In this document: positions 1 through 6,719 of the stretch, piece after piece
Layout: each line of letters starts with the position of its first letter
Position numbering within the stretch: the first letter of the stretch is position 1
Origin: an uncultured Collinsella sp.
GTDB lineage: Bacteria > Actinomycetota > Coriobacteriia > Coriobacteriales > Coriobacteriaceae
Assembly: GCA_900553345.1 (NCBI GenBank)
Contig: USDE01000038.1
Span: 1 to 9,759 of the forward strand
DNA length: 9,759 nt
Reading direction: 5' to 3'
Notes under the pieces: model-generated
What the model was told of the DNA's origin: nothing
Databases searched by the model: none
What the model saw: only the letters and a program-made list of their open reading frames with translations
Made by a program: the position numbers and the translations under genes

Positions 1-100
1 CAGAAAGAAATTTCAGACGTCTATTATCCCCGCCTGGACCGACTTATTATCGCAAGCACCGATTCAACATCCTACGATGCTTGGACTGGCGGGGGCAAGA
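1..100 (-). other. 3' flank of the diguanylate cyclase gene with a long imperfect hairpin
   Basis: No gene is visible here. CCCCGCC (28-34) is complementary to GGCGGGG (88-94), and inside this CAAGCA (53-58) is complementary to TGCTTG (78-83). A transcript leaving the diguanylate cyclase gene on the minus strand could therefore fold into a two-step stem. There is no clear run of U after it, so it could be a weak or factor-dependent transcript end, or simply structured flank. The window edge prevents a firmer call. Confidence 0.25.
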
Positions 101-1900
101 TTAGCAGTCCGCACCCTGTACGTGGACCATGCGCTTCTCCCGATACATATTGTGGTCGGCGACGCGATATACATCGGCCAGCGTATTTCCAGCCGTCTCG
201 ACGGTCGCCACGCCAATCGATGCGCTGACCGTCAGGGTCTCATCGCTTACCGCGGCAAGACCGAGACGAAGATCCTGTTCCAGCCCGAGCGCAGACTCGT
301 TGTCAGTATGGGGGCAAACCAGCAAAAACTCGTCGCCACCAACACGCATCGGCAGGTAATCCGCACCAGCCACCCGCCGCAGCACGGACGCCGTCCGTCG
401 CAGCAGTTCATCCCCCATCTCGTGACCATAAATGTCGTTGGTCCGCTTGAGATAATTACAGTCCACCATAATCACGCTCACTGGCAAGTCCTCGTTTACC
501 AGGCTATCTCCACGCGATTCCAGATAGTTGCGGTTGCGAAGCCCCGTCAGTTTATCTTGGTATGACAGCTCCTCGGCATGCTTGACCATCGATATGTTGT
601 GCGTCGCCACGACGACCGAATCCAACCGGCCTTGCTCATCGCGATGCTGGGGGACAACCTGTAGCGAGTACCAAGTGCCTCGACAATCTCGCACCTCGGC
701 AGCCAAGTACGGTACGCCCTCCATGCGTTCACGAAGCGTACTTATATCTACGAGCCCCACAACCGCTTCGCGGCTTTCGGGGCTCACGATATCCCGGCAG
801 ACCGTGTCCATAAAGTCATATGCCTCGCTATGCTCGGCAAACATCTTCGCTATCGCCGGCGACATATTGATTCCCTCGATCTCGAGGGTGTCAAGATGCA
901 AAAGGAAGGTCGAATCGTAGATGGCGCTTATGGCATTGATAATGCCGAGCTGTTTATCCTTTTCGACCAAATTGCGGTGGTCAGCGATATTTCGAGCCAA
1001 CAGTACCACGACCCAAAACGCAAGGCACACCAAGACGCCGACGGCGACAAATGAAATCCTGTCAGACATGACCTCAGATTTGGGATATAGCGCAAACAGG
1101 CGGTAGTCCTTATATGCCGCACGCACGGCATACCATTTGTCTCCTCGATATTCGATGCGCGTCAGGCCGTCTTCTTTCCACTCAACTCCTGTACTGGTGA
1201 GGAGTCGGGCGAGCGACACATCGGCATCGGCACTGTTGGATGAGACAATCTCCGCATCCTCCATAACAAGCACCATGGGACTTTGGTGGAAGGTGTTGTT
1301 CGCAAGCACATCGGCTATGGCATATGAATAGTCATCCGCCGTATCGGGAACAAATGAGCGGTATGCCAGGGCAACGCCGTCGCCATACGGAACAGCACAG
1401 ACGGCAAACACAACACCACGGCGCTCGACGACAGTTGAGTAGGACACTTTGGAACCTTGATACATCGATGTGACCGGCGAACATGCCAGCTCCTCTCGCC
1501 ACAACATGAGCGGATCGCGACCATCGATGTCGTAGTGGGCGGCCATATGACCGTCGGAGTCCATGACCATCAACCCCGAAAGGTTCTCGGCATGGACAAA
1601 TTGCTCGATAAGATCGTTGTTAACCTCAACGCGATCAGGGGACAGGAACGTCGCAAACGATTCGACCGCGGCGAGCAAATCGTGCGTCTCCTCGGTTTTT
1701 CTCCCCTGTTCGTAGCGGTCATATTTTTCGCAAGCGTTTTCCAAAAACACCATGGTTTCTTGGCCAAACCCAAGCGTTTTTTCGAGGCAGCGATGGGTTC
1801 CAACCGCATACAACAGGCCTAATAAGACAGCGCTGACAATAACGCCGACAGCTATGACGGTCAGAGTCTTTCGACGCAAGCGGTGCTTGTCATTTGTCAT
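101..1900 (-). CDS. Membrane diguanylate cyclase with extracellular sensor, PAS-like and GGDEF domains
   Basis: This 599-residue receptor probably makes c-di-GMP from two GTP at the inner face of the membrane. In order it has TM1 (about residues 12-33), an extracellular dCache-like segment (about 35-280), TM2 (about 284-305), a PAS-like domain (about 325-440) and a GGDEF domain (about 445-595). The GGDEF domain opens with DKLTGLRNR (D449) and carries an intact GGDEF at 521-525, with a conserved Asp in MVDCNYLK and the YGHEMGDELL helix, so catalysis is expected. The inhibitory RxxD site five residues before GGDEF is missing: the aligned residues are GADY. The ATG at 1900 is chosen over an in-frame upstream start at 2014 because AAGGAG lies 7 nt before it and it overlaps the upstream stop as ATGA. 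The overlap implies translational coupling to the solute-binding protein gene. The domain order is seen; the sensed ligand is unknown. Confidence 0.93.
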   Translation of the reverse strand: MTNDKHRLRRKTLTVIAVGVIVSAVLLGLLYAVGTHRCLEKTLGFGQETMVFLENACEKYDRYEQGRKTEETHDLLAAVESFATFLSPDRVEVNNDLIEQFVHAENLSGLMVMDSDGHMAAHYDIDGRDPLMLWREELACSPVTSMYQGSKVSYSTVVERRGVVFAVCAVPYGDGVALAYRSFVPDTADDYSYAIADVLANNTFHQSPMVLVMEDAEIVSSNSADADVSLARLLTSTGVEWKEDGLTRIEYRGDKWYAVRAAYKDYRLFALYPKSEVMSDRISFVAVGVLVCLAFWVVVLLARNIADHRNLVEKDKQLGIINAISAIYDSTFLLHLDTLEIEGINMSPAIAKMFAEHSEAYDFMDTVCRDIVSPESREAVVGLVDISTLRERMEGVPYLAAEVRDCRGTWYSLQVVPQHRDEQGRLDSVVVATHNISMVKHAEELSYQDKLTGLRNRNYLESRGDSLVNEDLPVSVIMVDCNYLKRTNDIYGHEMGDELLRRTASVLRRVAGADYLPMRVGGDEFLLVCPHTDNESALGLEQDLRLGLAAVSDETLTVSASIGVATVETAGNTLADVYRVADHNMYREKRMVHVQGADC

Positions 1901-2769
1901 GATTCCGCTCCTTGCCCGCCCGTCGTCGCTCCTGCCTTGTAATTGTCCACAATGCGCTCTATCGTGCCGTCTCGATCCATGTCGAACAGCGCGGTATTGA
2001 GGTTTTTGACGCACTCTCCCTCATAGGCAGCATCAAATGCAACGCCCAGGTCAACCGTCATAACGTTGTCGGCAAACACACGATAAACGCCGGGATACTG
2101 GGCGACGAGTCGATCAAGCGATTGAACGTCCGCCATCCAACAGTCGACATACCCTTTGGCGAGGGCGGCTTTACAGAGCTCGGCAGAACCATACGATTTG
2201 ATTTGCACGTCCGGCGAGATTTCCAGATCCCCTGCGAGCAATCGGCGTTCGCTCACCGAGCCCGCAATCACCGCAATGGTCTTGCTTCCATCGAGATGCG
2301 CCAAGGACGTGATGCCACTCGTTTTCTTGGCGGCGACCGAAACCGTCAGGGTCAAATACGGCTCAGTCCAGTAATACTTATCCTCGCGATAACAGGGAGA
2401 ATAATCACACCACAGGCAATCGATATCACCGTTTTTGAGCAGCCGGTCGCGATCGTTCCAGTCAATATCGACAAACTGTGGCTTGAGCCCCGCGCGCCTG
2501 CAGGCCTCGCGGGCGATGTCGATATCGATACCGGCGTAATCGCCCGTGGTATCGACATACACATAGGGGTCGTTATCCGTAACGCCGATTTTGAGTACCG
2601 GGAGATCTTTGTCGCCTTCATTCGAGGAGGAAGAACTGCTTCGAACGGTATACGTCAGGGCGCCCGCACAGACGGCAACAAGGAGTATGAGCGTAAACGA
2701 GACGATGGCGGCTCGCTTGATGCGTCCGGGCACGCGCCTCCCTTCATCGAAACAGCAGTCGGATTTCAT
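1897..2769 (-). CDS. Membrane-anchored family 3 solute-binding protein
   Basis: This 290-residue protein has a short basic N-terminus, one hydrophobic segment (about residues 20-42), a Ser-rich linker (44-49) and a type-3 (amino-acid type) solute-binding domain (about 58-280). Recognisable family features are VLKIGVTDNDPY at the start, GIDIDIAREACRRAGLK, the GDIDCLWC segment, the ligand-side YRED Arg and KTIAVIAGS at the second lobe. The residues before C34 (VAV) do not make a lipobox, so it is probably held by an uncleaved TM segment. No ABC permease or ATPase is adjacent. Instead its stop overlaps the start of a membrane diguanylate cyclase (ATGA), so it more likely presents a ligand to that receptor than feeds a transporter. 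The start is uncertain: the ATG at 2769 has no good ribosome site, whereas a GTG at 2733 follows GAAGGGAGG (3-nt gap) and would give 278 residues. Confidence 0.85.
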   Translation of the reverse strand: MKSDCCFDEGRRVPGRIKRAAIVSFTLILLVAVCAGALTYTVRSSSSSSNEGDKDLPVLKIGVTDNDPYVYVDTTGDYAGIDIDIAREACRRAGLKPQFVDIDWNDRDRLLKNGDIDCLWCDYSPCYREDKYYWTEPYLTLTVSVAAKKTSGITSLAHLDGSKTIAVIAGSVSERRLLAGDLEISPDVQIKSYGSAELCKAALAKGYVDCWMADVQSLDRLVAQYPGVYRVFADNVMTVDLGVAFDAAYEGECVKNLNTALFDMDRDGTIERIVDNYKAGATTGGQGAES

Positions 2770-2773
2770 TTTA
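2766..2773 (-). promoter_or_regulatory. Possible -10 element for the solute-binding protein operon
   Basis: The minus strand reads TATAAAAT here, a good -10 match, but no convincing -35 lies 16-18 bp upstream, which falls around the terminator U-tract. If used, transcription would begin near 2760. It would then bypass the ATG at 2769 and favour the GTG at 2733 with its purine-rich ribosome site. The alternative is that the match is chance and transcription comes through the leader at 2796-2995. Confidence 0.25.
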
Positions 2774-2795
2774 TACCCGGGGCCGATGCGGCGAT

Positions 2796-2828
2796 AAAAA
2801 AGCGCCTCACCCAAGATGGGCAAGGCGC
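2796..2828 (-). terminator. Strong intrinsic terminator just upstream of the solute-binding protein gene
   Basis: In minus-strand RNA, GCGCCU pairs with AGGCGC and CCC with GGG around an AUCUU loop. The two positions between them form U-G and G-U wobbles, giving an 11-bp stem followed directly by UUUUUU. Read on the plus strand the wobbles become A/C mismatches and there is no U-tract after the stem, so the element clearly serves the minus strand. It lies 26 nt before the ATG at 2769, so it ends either a short leader transcript or a separate small RNA. Confidence 0.85.
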
Positions 2829-2995
2829 CAAAGGTTGAAATGCATCCGCAAGCGGTCGAATTAGGTTAACCCTACTCGAAGTTCAGCTGCTCCCGAATGC
2901 ACCCCGACCGCTGCCTCGTTCAGGCCGTTGGCGCCGACCGCGTATCTGGCGGTTTCCGACGCGCCGCACTGCACGCGACACACGGGCTGAAGTCT
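2829..2995 (-). promoter_or_regulatory. Structured leader or small RNA upstream of the terminator (candidate attenuator)
   Basis: No convincing gene is present. Read on the minus strand, the stretch contains several short helices. UUCAGC (2986-2991) pairs with GCUGAA (2882-2887) to close a domain of about 100 nt. Inside it are ACCGC/GCGGU and GCCU/AGGC hairpins. A UAGG/CCUA hairpin and a CCG-CUUG-CGG tetraloop stem follow the domain. GGCGCCAA (2928-2935) is fully complementary over 8 bp to UUGGCGCC (2824-2831), which contains most of the terminator's 5' arm, so an antiterminator is possible. It matches no riboswitch class that I recognise. All folding was done by eye. Confidence 0.35.
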
Positions 2996-3002
2996 TTAAC
3001 GT

Positions 3003-3068
3003 AAAAGCCCCGTTGGTAAAACGAGTTACCAACGGGGCTTGGACTGAAAGGTCGCGCTTAAACGAGAG
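3003..3068 (-). terminator. Terminator hairpin of the Ig-like surface protein gene (repeat copy A)
   Basis: AAGCCCCGTTGGTAA (3005-3019) and TTACCAACGGGGCTT (3026-3040) form a perfect 15-bp stem with a 6-nt loop. In minus-strand RNA it ends in UUUU (the last two outside the stem) before ACG, so the U-tract is short. It begins about 35 nt after the stop of the Ig-like gene at 3075. The sequence between stop and stem (CTCGTT, AG, GCGAC, TTTC, CAAGCCCCG in that order) is shared with the hairpin behind purB at 6609-6676. Confidence 0.8.
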
Positions 3069-3074
3069 GGCGCC

Positions 3075-6000
3075 CTAACACTCGAGACGTTTGCGCATAA
3101 GCGCGAAGGCAATCAGCGAAGCGCCGACAACGGTCATAATAAAGGCGACGGCAAGGGTTTGGTCGCCCGTGTTGGCGAGCGCACCCTTAGTAGTCTTAGC
3201 GGACGTTTTGGTTACCTTGGTCGTCGTCTGCTGACCGGGTTGGGACGGCGTCACGGGCTGCGCAGGCTGAGCCGGCTCCCCCTTGGCCTCCTCGCCCGTC
3301 ACCACGTACGTCGAGAAGTGGCTCGTGCGGAAGCAGAGGTAGTCGCCCTCGGTCCACGTATCCATAGCCTGAGTGGAACCATCCTCGGCAACGTAGAGCA
3401 CCTTGAGATTGGTGAGCGCCTTCATGGCGGCAGTCATCTTGACACGGACGATGAAGGACATGCCTTCGTAGTCCTCGATAACCTCGCCGTCCTTGAGAAG
3501 CTTGATATCGAGCTTATCGGCAACCTTGGTAGTCCCCTGCTCAAGGCCGGAAATCGTAGCATTGGCGGCATCGGTAAGATCCGTCGGTTCCTCGACCACA
3601 AGAGAGATGCTGTTGTTCTGGGCAATGCCGGCAGCGACATTGTTCTCGGCGCTTACGCTAACGTCCGTTCCGTTGCTACCCGCAACGCCTGCAATGGTCT
3701 TTGCCGCTACGATAACGGCGCAGGTCGCGGTTTTGTCGCCACAGGTGGCGGTAATCGTGGCGGTACCGGCCTTAAGCGGCGTCACGACGCCGTCTTTGAC
3801 CGTGGCGATCGACGAGTCGCTGGAGGTCCAGCTCACCGTCGTATCGTCTGCATCGGCAGGACTCACCGTTGCGGAGAGCTTTGTGGAGGCATCACCGACG
3901 GTAAAGGACAGGCTCGTCTTGTTGAGCTCAACCTTTTGGGCGGGATTGGTCACGGTCACCGAAACGGTCTGGGAGAGCGACCCTGCAGTGATGACAAAAG
4001 AACCAGAACCGGTCTTGAGGGCGGTAACGGTGTAGGAGCCATCACCGTTGTCGACAACCTTAAACGCCTTCGAAGCGCCCGTGTCATCCAGAGCAAGATT
4101 GGTCTCGTCGACCTCACCCGCAAGGGTTCCAGCAAGAGAAACCTTCACGGTGCCCTCTTCGCCCTTCTTGAGGCCGAGGACGCTCTGGTCGACCGTAAGG
4201 TTCGTTGCGGGATTAGAGACGGTCACCGCGCAATCCTGAGAATAGGTGCCGTCTTCAGTCGAAACGGTGATGGTTGCGGCGCCCTTGGAGACAGCCGCCA
4301 CCTTTCCGGTTTGATCGACTGTAGCGACACTTTCGTTGCTGGACTTCCAGACAATCGTCTGGTTAGCCTCCGCGGGAACGACCGCCGCCTTAAGCTGCTC
4401 GGTTGCAGCGCCCACAAGCACGACCTTCTGCTTATCGAGCGTGATGCCCGTAGCAGGCTGAATAACCGTCACCTTGCACGTGGCGCTATGCTCTCCGTCC
4501 TCAGTGGTGACGGTAATCGTAGCAACACCTGCCTTGACCGGGGTCACGACGCCGTCTGCAACCGTGGCGACCGTAGGATCGCTCGACGACCAGGACAAGT
4601 TCTTGTTCGTTGCATTATCGGGCTCAACCGCTGCGGTCAACGTCGAGGGCTCACCGCCCACAGCAAGCTTAAGGTTTGAAGCGCTGAGCTTGACGCCCGA
4701 CACCTTTACAACCGGAGTGGTTACCGTAATCGCATCCGTGGTTGCAGAGACCCCATCAACCGTTGCCGTGATCGTGGCATCACCGTCACCGACAGCGGTA
4801 ACAAGACCGTTAGCGTCGACGGTAAGGACGCTCTCGTTGGAAGAGGACCAAACAACTTGGCTGGCCTTGTCATCAGGGGAGACCTTTGCCTTCAGCTGCT
4901 GAGTCGTGCCTTTATCCATGGAGGTTGAGTAGCTGTCCGCAATGGAAACCGCAGTCTTTGCAGGCTCCTCGCCAGGCTTGACAACATGAACGGTCATCGT
5001 GTCGCAGAGACGACCACCCAAGTACATTGAAACCGTTGCATCGCCGTAACTATGAGGCACTAAATACCCCAAGTAACTGCCACCACTAAACATCGGTCCT
5101 TTTACCTCGAGGACATCCGGATTATCTGAAGTGAAAGAATACTTTGCGCCGGCATAGGAGTCCATCAATTCCTCAGCGCTTTTACTCAGCACGCCCTTTG
5201 GATATTCAAACCCCCTGTCACATTCCAGCCAAAGCCAATCTTTGGATATACTATCTGAACTGACCTCACAGGGAAATGTATAATCGCTCGACACAAACTT
5301 AGCCTTCGAAAGGCTCACTTCCGCAGGGTCGACAACCTCTATCTCAAAGGGATGGTCATTGCCAAGGCCATCACGAGCATGAGCCTTAACGGTGCCAGGC
5401 TTTATTGCCTTAAACGAGTTTTCACCACCGATAAGCTCAACGACATCATTGCTTTCCAGAGAATAGGTTACAGCGCCAAAGTCCGCACCCCAATGTGCGC
5501 GCTGGCATGCCTTCAGTACTTCATTTGGAGAAACGTTGAGAATGGCAGTCAGATAATAGCTGTCCCCAACCAGCATCTTTTGCTTTTTGTTCCCACGCTC
5601 ATTGAATCCGGGCTCCTGATTCTCGGTTACAACATCACATAGCTTCTTCGTCTCAACTTCACCGTTGCAATAGTCGACAAGAACCTTGGCCTCTTTAGCA
5701 TCTTTCGACAACGCCTCGAGTTGCAAAGAAGCGCTTAGCTCGGAAGTTCCATATGATGAATAATTCGAATTCACCCTTGCCTGGACTTTGGAATCCTTTG
5801 AGGGGTCTTCCTTAATAACAAAATATGTGGCCGCACGGCTCTCGTCCACGGGACGAACGTCAACTCTCCCCTCTAGTAATGCATAATGCGTGTTCCCGCA
5901 TTTTTGCGGACAATCATCCGTGTAACCCAGCGTTGCGGTGTTTGTTGTCGCACCAGATTGGTCGTAAGAAACGAAACTGACCTTAATTGGATTGACTTTA

Positions 6001-6425
6001 GCCACACTTTTAATCTTAAGAGAACCGTTTAAACTCTCGTCGGTCTTGCTCTTCAGGGTTATAGTCGTTGTGCCAACTTTGGTGGGGCTAATTGTCAATA
6101 CCCAACTATGTGACTCATAACTTACCTTAGCGATATCCTCGTCAGACGATGTGATATCGATATCGCTAGGGTCAATGTGCGCCCATTCGTGATTTTTATT
6201 AAAAAAGGAAAGCCTTCCTTTCACCGTCTGTCCAACAGCGACATCAAATTCTGACCACACATCGCCTGTAGACGAATCGTATGGGAGAAACGATGCACCC
6301 ATGGAACCGTCCTGCGACTCCAGCATGACAGCATCCGCATGCGGAGCGGCCACCGTCAGCCCAAACGTTGCCGCCGTTAAAGCAACACAGACGCCTGTGG
6401 CTATCCTCCAAAACCCTTTTCTCAT
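3075..6425 (-). CDS. Large cell-wall-anchored protein with bacterial Ig-like (Big_2) domains
   Basis: This 1116-residue protein is probably exported and fixed to peptidoglycan by a sortase. It has a signal peptide (1-32, cut after ADA), a Big_2-like first segment (about 33-145) and a middle region (about 146-490) that I do not recognise, with several Cys residues that may form disulfides (CPQKC, DYCNG, KLCD, LECD). Ig-like repeats follow at about 492-568, 575-652, 656-735, 738-825 (divergent) and 827-903, with typical WSSS and GxATIT strands. A C-terminal domain (about 905-1050) ends in TSHFSTYVV. Then come a Pro/Thr/Lys linker, LANTG (1083-1087), a TM helix and RKRLEC. LAxTG is the motif associated with class E sortases of Actinobacteria. 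The ATG at 6425 is chosen because the signal peptide starts there; an in-frame GTG at 6470 only adds 15 non-signal residues. A role in adhesion is inferred from family; the ligand is unknown. Confidence 0.93.
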   Translation of the reverse strand: MRKGFWRIATGVCVALTAATFGLTVAAPHADAVMLESQDGSMGASFLPYDSSTGDVWSEFDVAVGQTVKGRLSFFNKNHEWAHIDPSDIDITSSDEDIAKVSYESHSWVLTISPTKVGTTTITLKSKTDESLNGSLKIKSVAKVNPIKVSFVSYDQSGATTNTATLGYTDDCPQKCGNTHYALLEGRVDVRPVDESRAATYFVIKEDPSKDSKVQARVNSNYSSYGTSELSASLQLEALSKDAKEAKVLVDYCNGEVETKKLCDVVTENQEPGFNERGNKKQKMLVGDSYYLTAILNVSPNEVLKACQRAHWGADFGAVTYSLESNDVVELIGGENSFKAIKPGTVKAHARDGLGNDHPFEIEVVDPAEVSLSKAKFVSSDYTFPCEVSSDSISKDWLWLECDRGFEYPKGVLSKSAEELMDSYAGAKYSFTSDNPDVLEVKGPMFSGGSYLGYLVPHSYGDATVSMYLGGRLCDTMTVHVVKPGEEPAKTAVSIADSYSTSMDKGTTQQLKAKVSPDDKASQVVWSSSNESVLTVDANGLVTAVGDGDATITATVDGVSATTDAITVTTPVVKVSGVKLSASNLKLAVGGEPSTLTAAVEPDNATNKNLSWSSSDPTVATVADGVVTPVKAGVATITVTTEDGEHSATCKVTVIQPATGITLDKQKVVLVGAATEQLKAAVVPAEANQTIVWKSSNESVATVDQTGKVAAVSKGAATITVSTEDGTYSQDCAVTVSNPATNLTVDQSVLGLKKGEEGTVKVSLAGTLAGEVDETNLALDDTGASKAFKVVDNGDGSYTVTALKTGSGSFVITAGSLSQTVSVTVTNPAQKVELNKTSLSFTVGDASTKLSATVSPADADDTTVSWTSSDSSIATVKDGVVTPLKAGTATITATCGDKTATCAVIVAAKTIAGVAGSNGTDVSVSAENNVAAGIAQNNSISLVVEEPTDLTDAANATISGLEQGTTKVADKLDIKLLKDGEVIEDYEGMSFIVRVKMTAAMKALTNLKVLYVAEDGSTQAMDTWTEGDYLCFRTSHFSTYVVTGEEAKGEPAQPAQPVTPSQPGQQTTTKVTKTSAKTTKGALANTGDQTLAVAFIMTVVGASLIAFALMRKRLEC

Positions 6426-6487
6426 TCCCCTAAGTCCAATCTCTCGTGAAAAAACGCAGCATTCTCCCACACCTTAAAATTGGCTTA

Positions 6488-6517
6488 AGGATACCCCCCC
6501 CCGACAGTTACCGGCAA
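6488..6517 (-). promoter_or_regulatory. Candidate promoter of the Ig-like gene with a G9 tract in its spacer
   Basis: On the minus strand TTGCCG (6512-6517, 4/6 to the -35 consensus) and TATCCT (6488-6493, 4/6 to the -10) are separated by 18 bp. The half of the spacer next to the -10 is nine consecutive G (plus-strand C9, 6494-6502). Transcription would start near 6481 and leave a leader of about 55 nt. Both boxes are only moderate, so the assignment is tentative. The homopolymer itself is certain in this read. Confidence 0.45.
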
Positions 6518-6608
6518 GGTAATGTTTGTCAGATGTCTCAAATTATCGGCAAGCAGCACAGTTGACGCGCATATATCGCTGACGTCCAGCTTTCTAGGTG
6601 CGCTCATG

Positions 6609-6676
6609 CACAAGCCCCGCTGGCAGAGCGAGCTGCGAGCGGGGCTTGTGTTGGAAAGTCGCACTCGAACGAGGGC
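6609..6676 (-). terminator. Terminator-type hairpin behind purB (repeat copy B)
   Basis: CACAAGCCCCGC (6609-6620) and GCGGGGCTTGTG (6639-6650) form a perfect 12-bp stem. Its 18-nt loop can add an inner GCAG/CTGC stem. No U-tract follows on either strand, so it may be a weak terminator or an RNA-stabilising 3' end. It lies about 70 nt after the purB stop. The 26 bases between 6651 and 6676 resemble the flank of the terminator behind the Ig-like gene. Confidence 0.55.
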
Positions 6677-6684
6677 CGCGGAGA

Positions 6685-6719
6685 ATTGATCGATTTGACT
6701 ACCTCCCCGATCGGTCAAT
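6685..6719 (-). other. Inverted repeat directly after the purB stop codon
   Basis: ATTGATCGAT (6685-6694) and ATCGGTCAAT (6710-6719) are complementary at 9 of 10 positions, with a 15-base loop holding GGGGAGG on the minus strand. The stem begins inside the purB stop codon. It has no U-tract, so it is more likely a 3' RNA structure than a terminator. Confidence 0.3.

Noticed and set aside
1897..2769. Lipoprotein signal on the solute-binding protein
   Set aside because: The residue before the candidate Cys (C34) is Val, which does not fit a lipobox.
1912..2838. A 308-codon plus-strand frame opposite the solute-binding protein gene
   Set aside because: Antisense shadow; the minus-strand frame has a TM segment, the family 3 binding fold and the ATGA overlap.
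2829..3002. Possible gene remnant ending REQLNFE, or a tRNA-like gene
   Set aside because: The frame is interrupted by TGA only 15 codons upstream, and other frames give fewer than 50 codons without a ribosome site. No cloverleaf could be drawn.
3159..4679. A 506-codon open frame on the plus strand opposite the Ig-like gene
   Set aside because: It lies wholly antisense to a gene with a clear signal peptide, domains and sorting signal. Its sequence is Arg/Gly/His-rich without domain features, as expected from antisense frames of GC-rich codons.
6485..6718. A 77-codon minus-strand frame after purB
   Set aside because: It crosses two inverted repeats and the G9 tract, has no recognisable product and no good start context.
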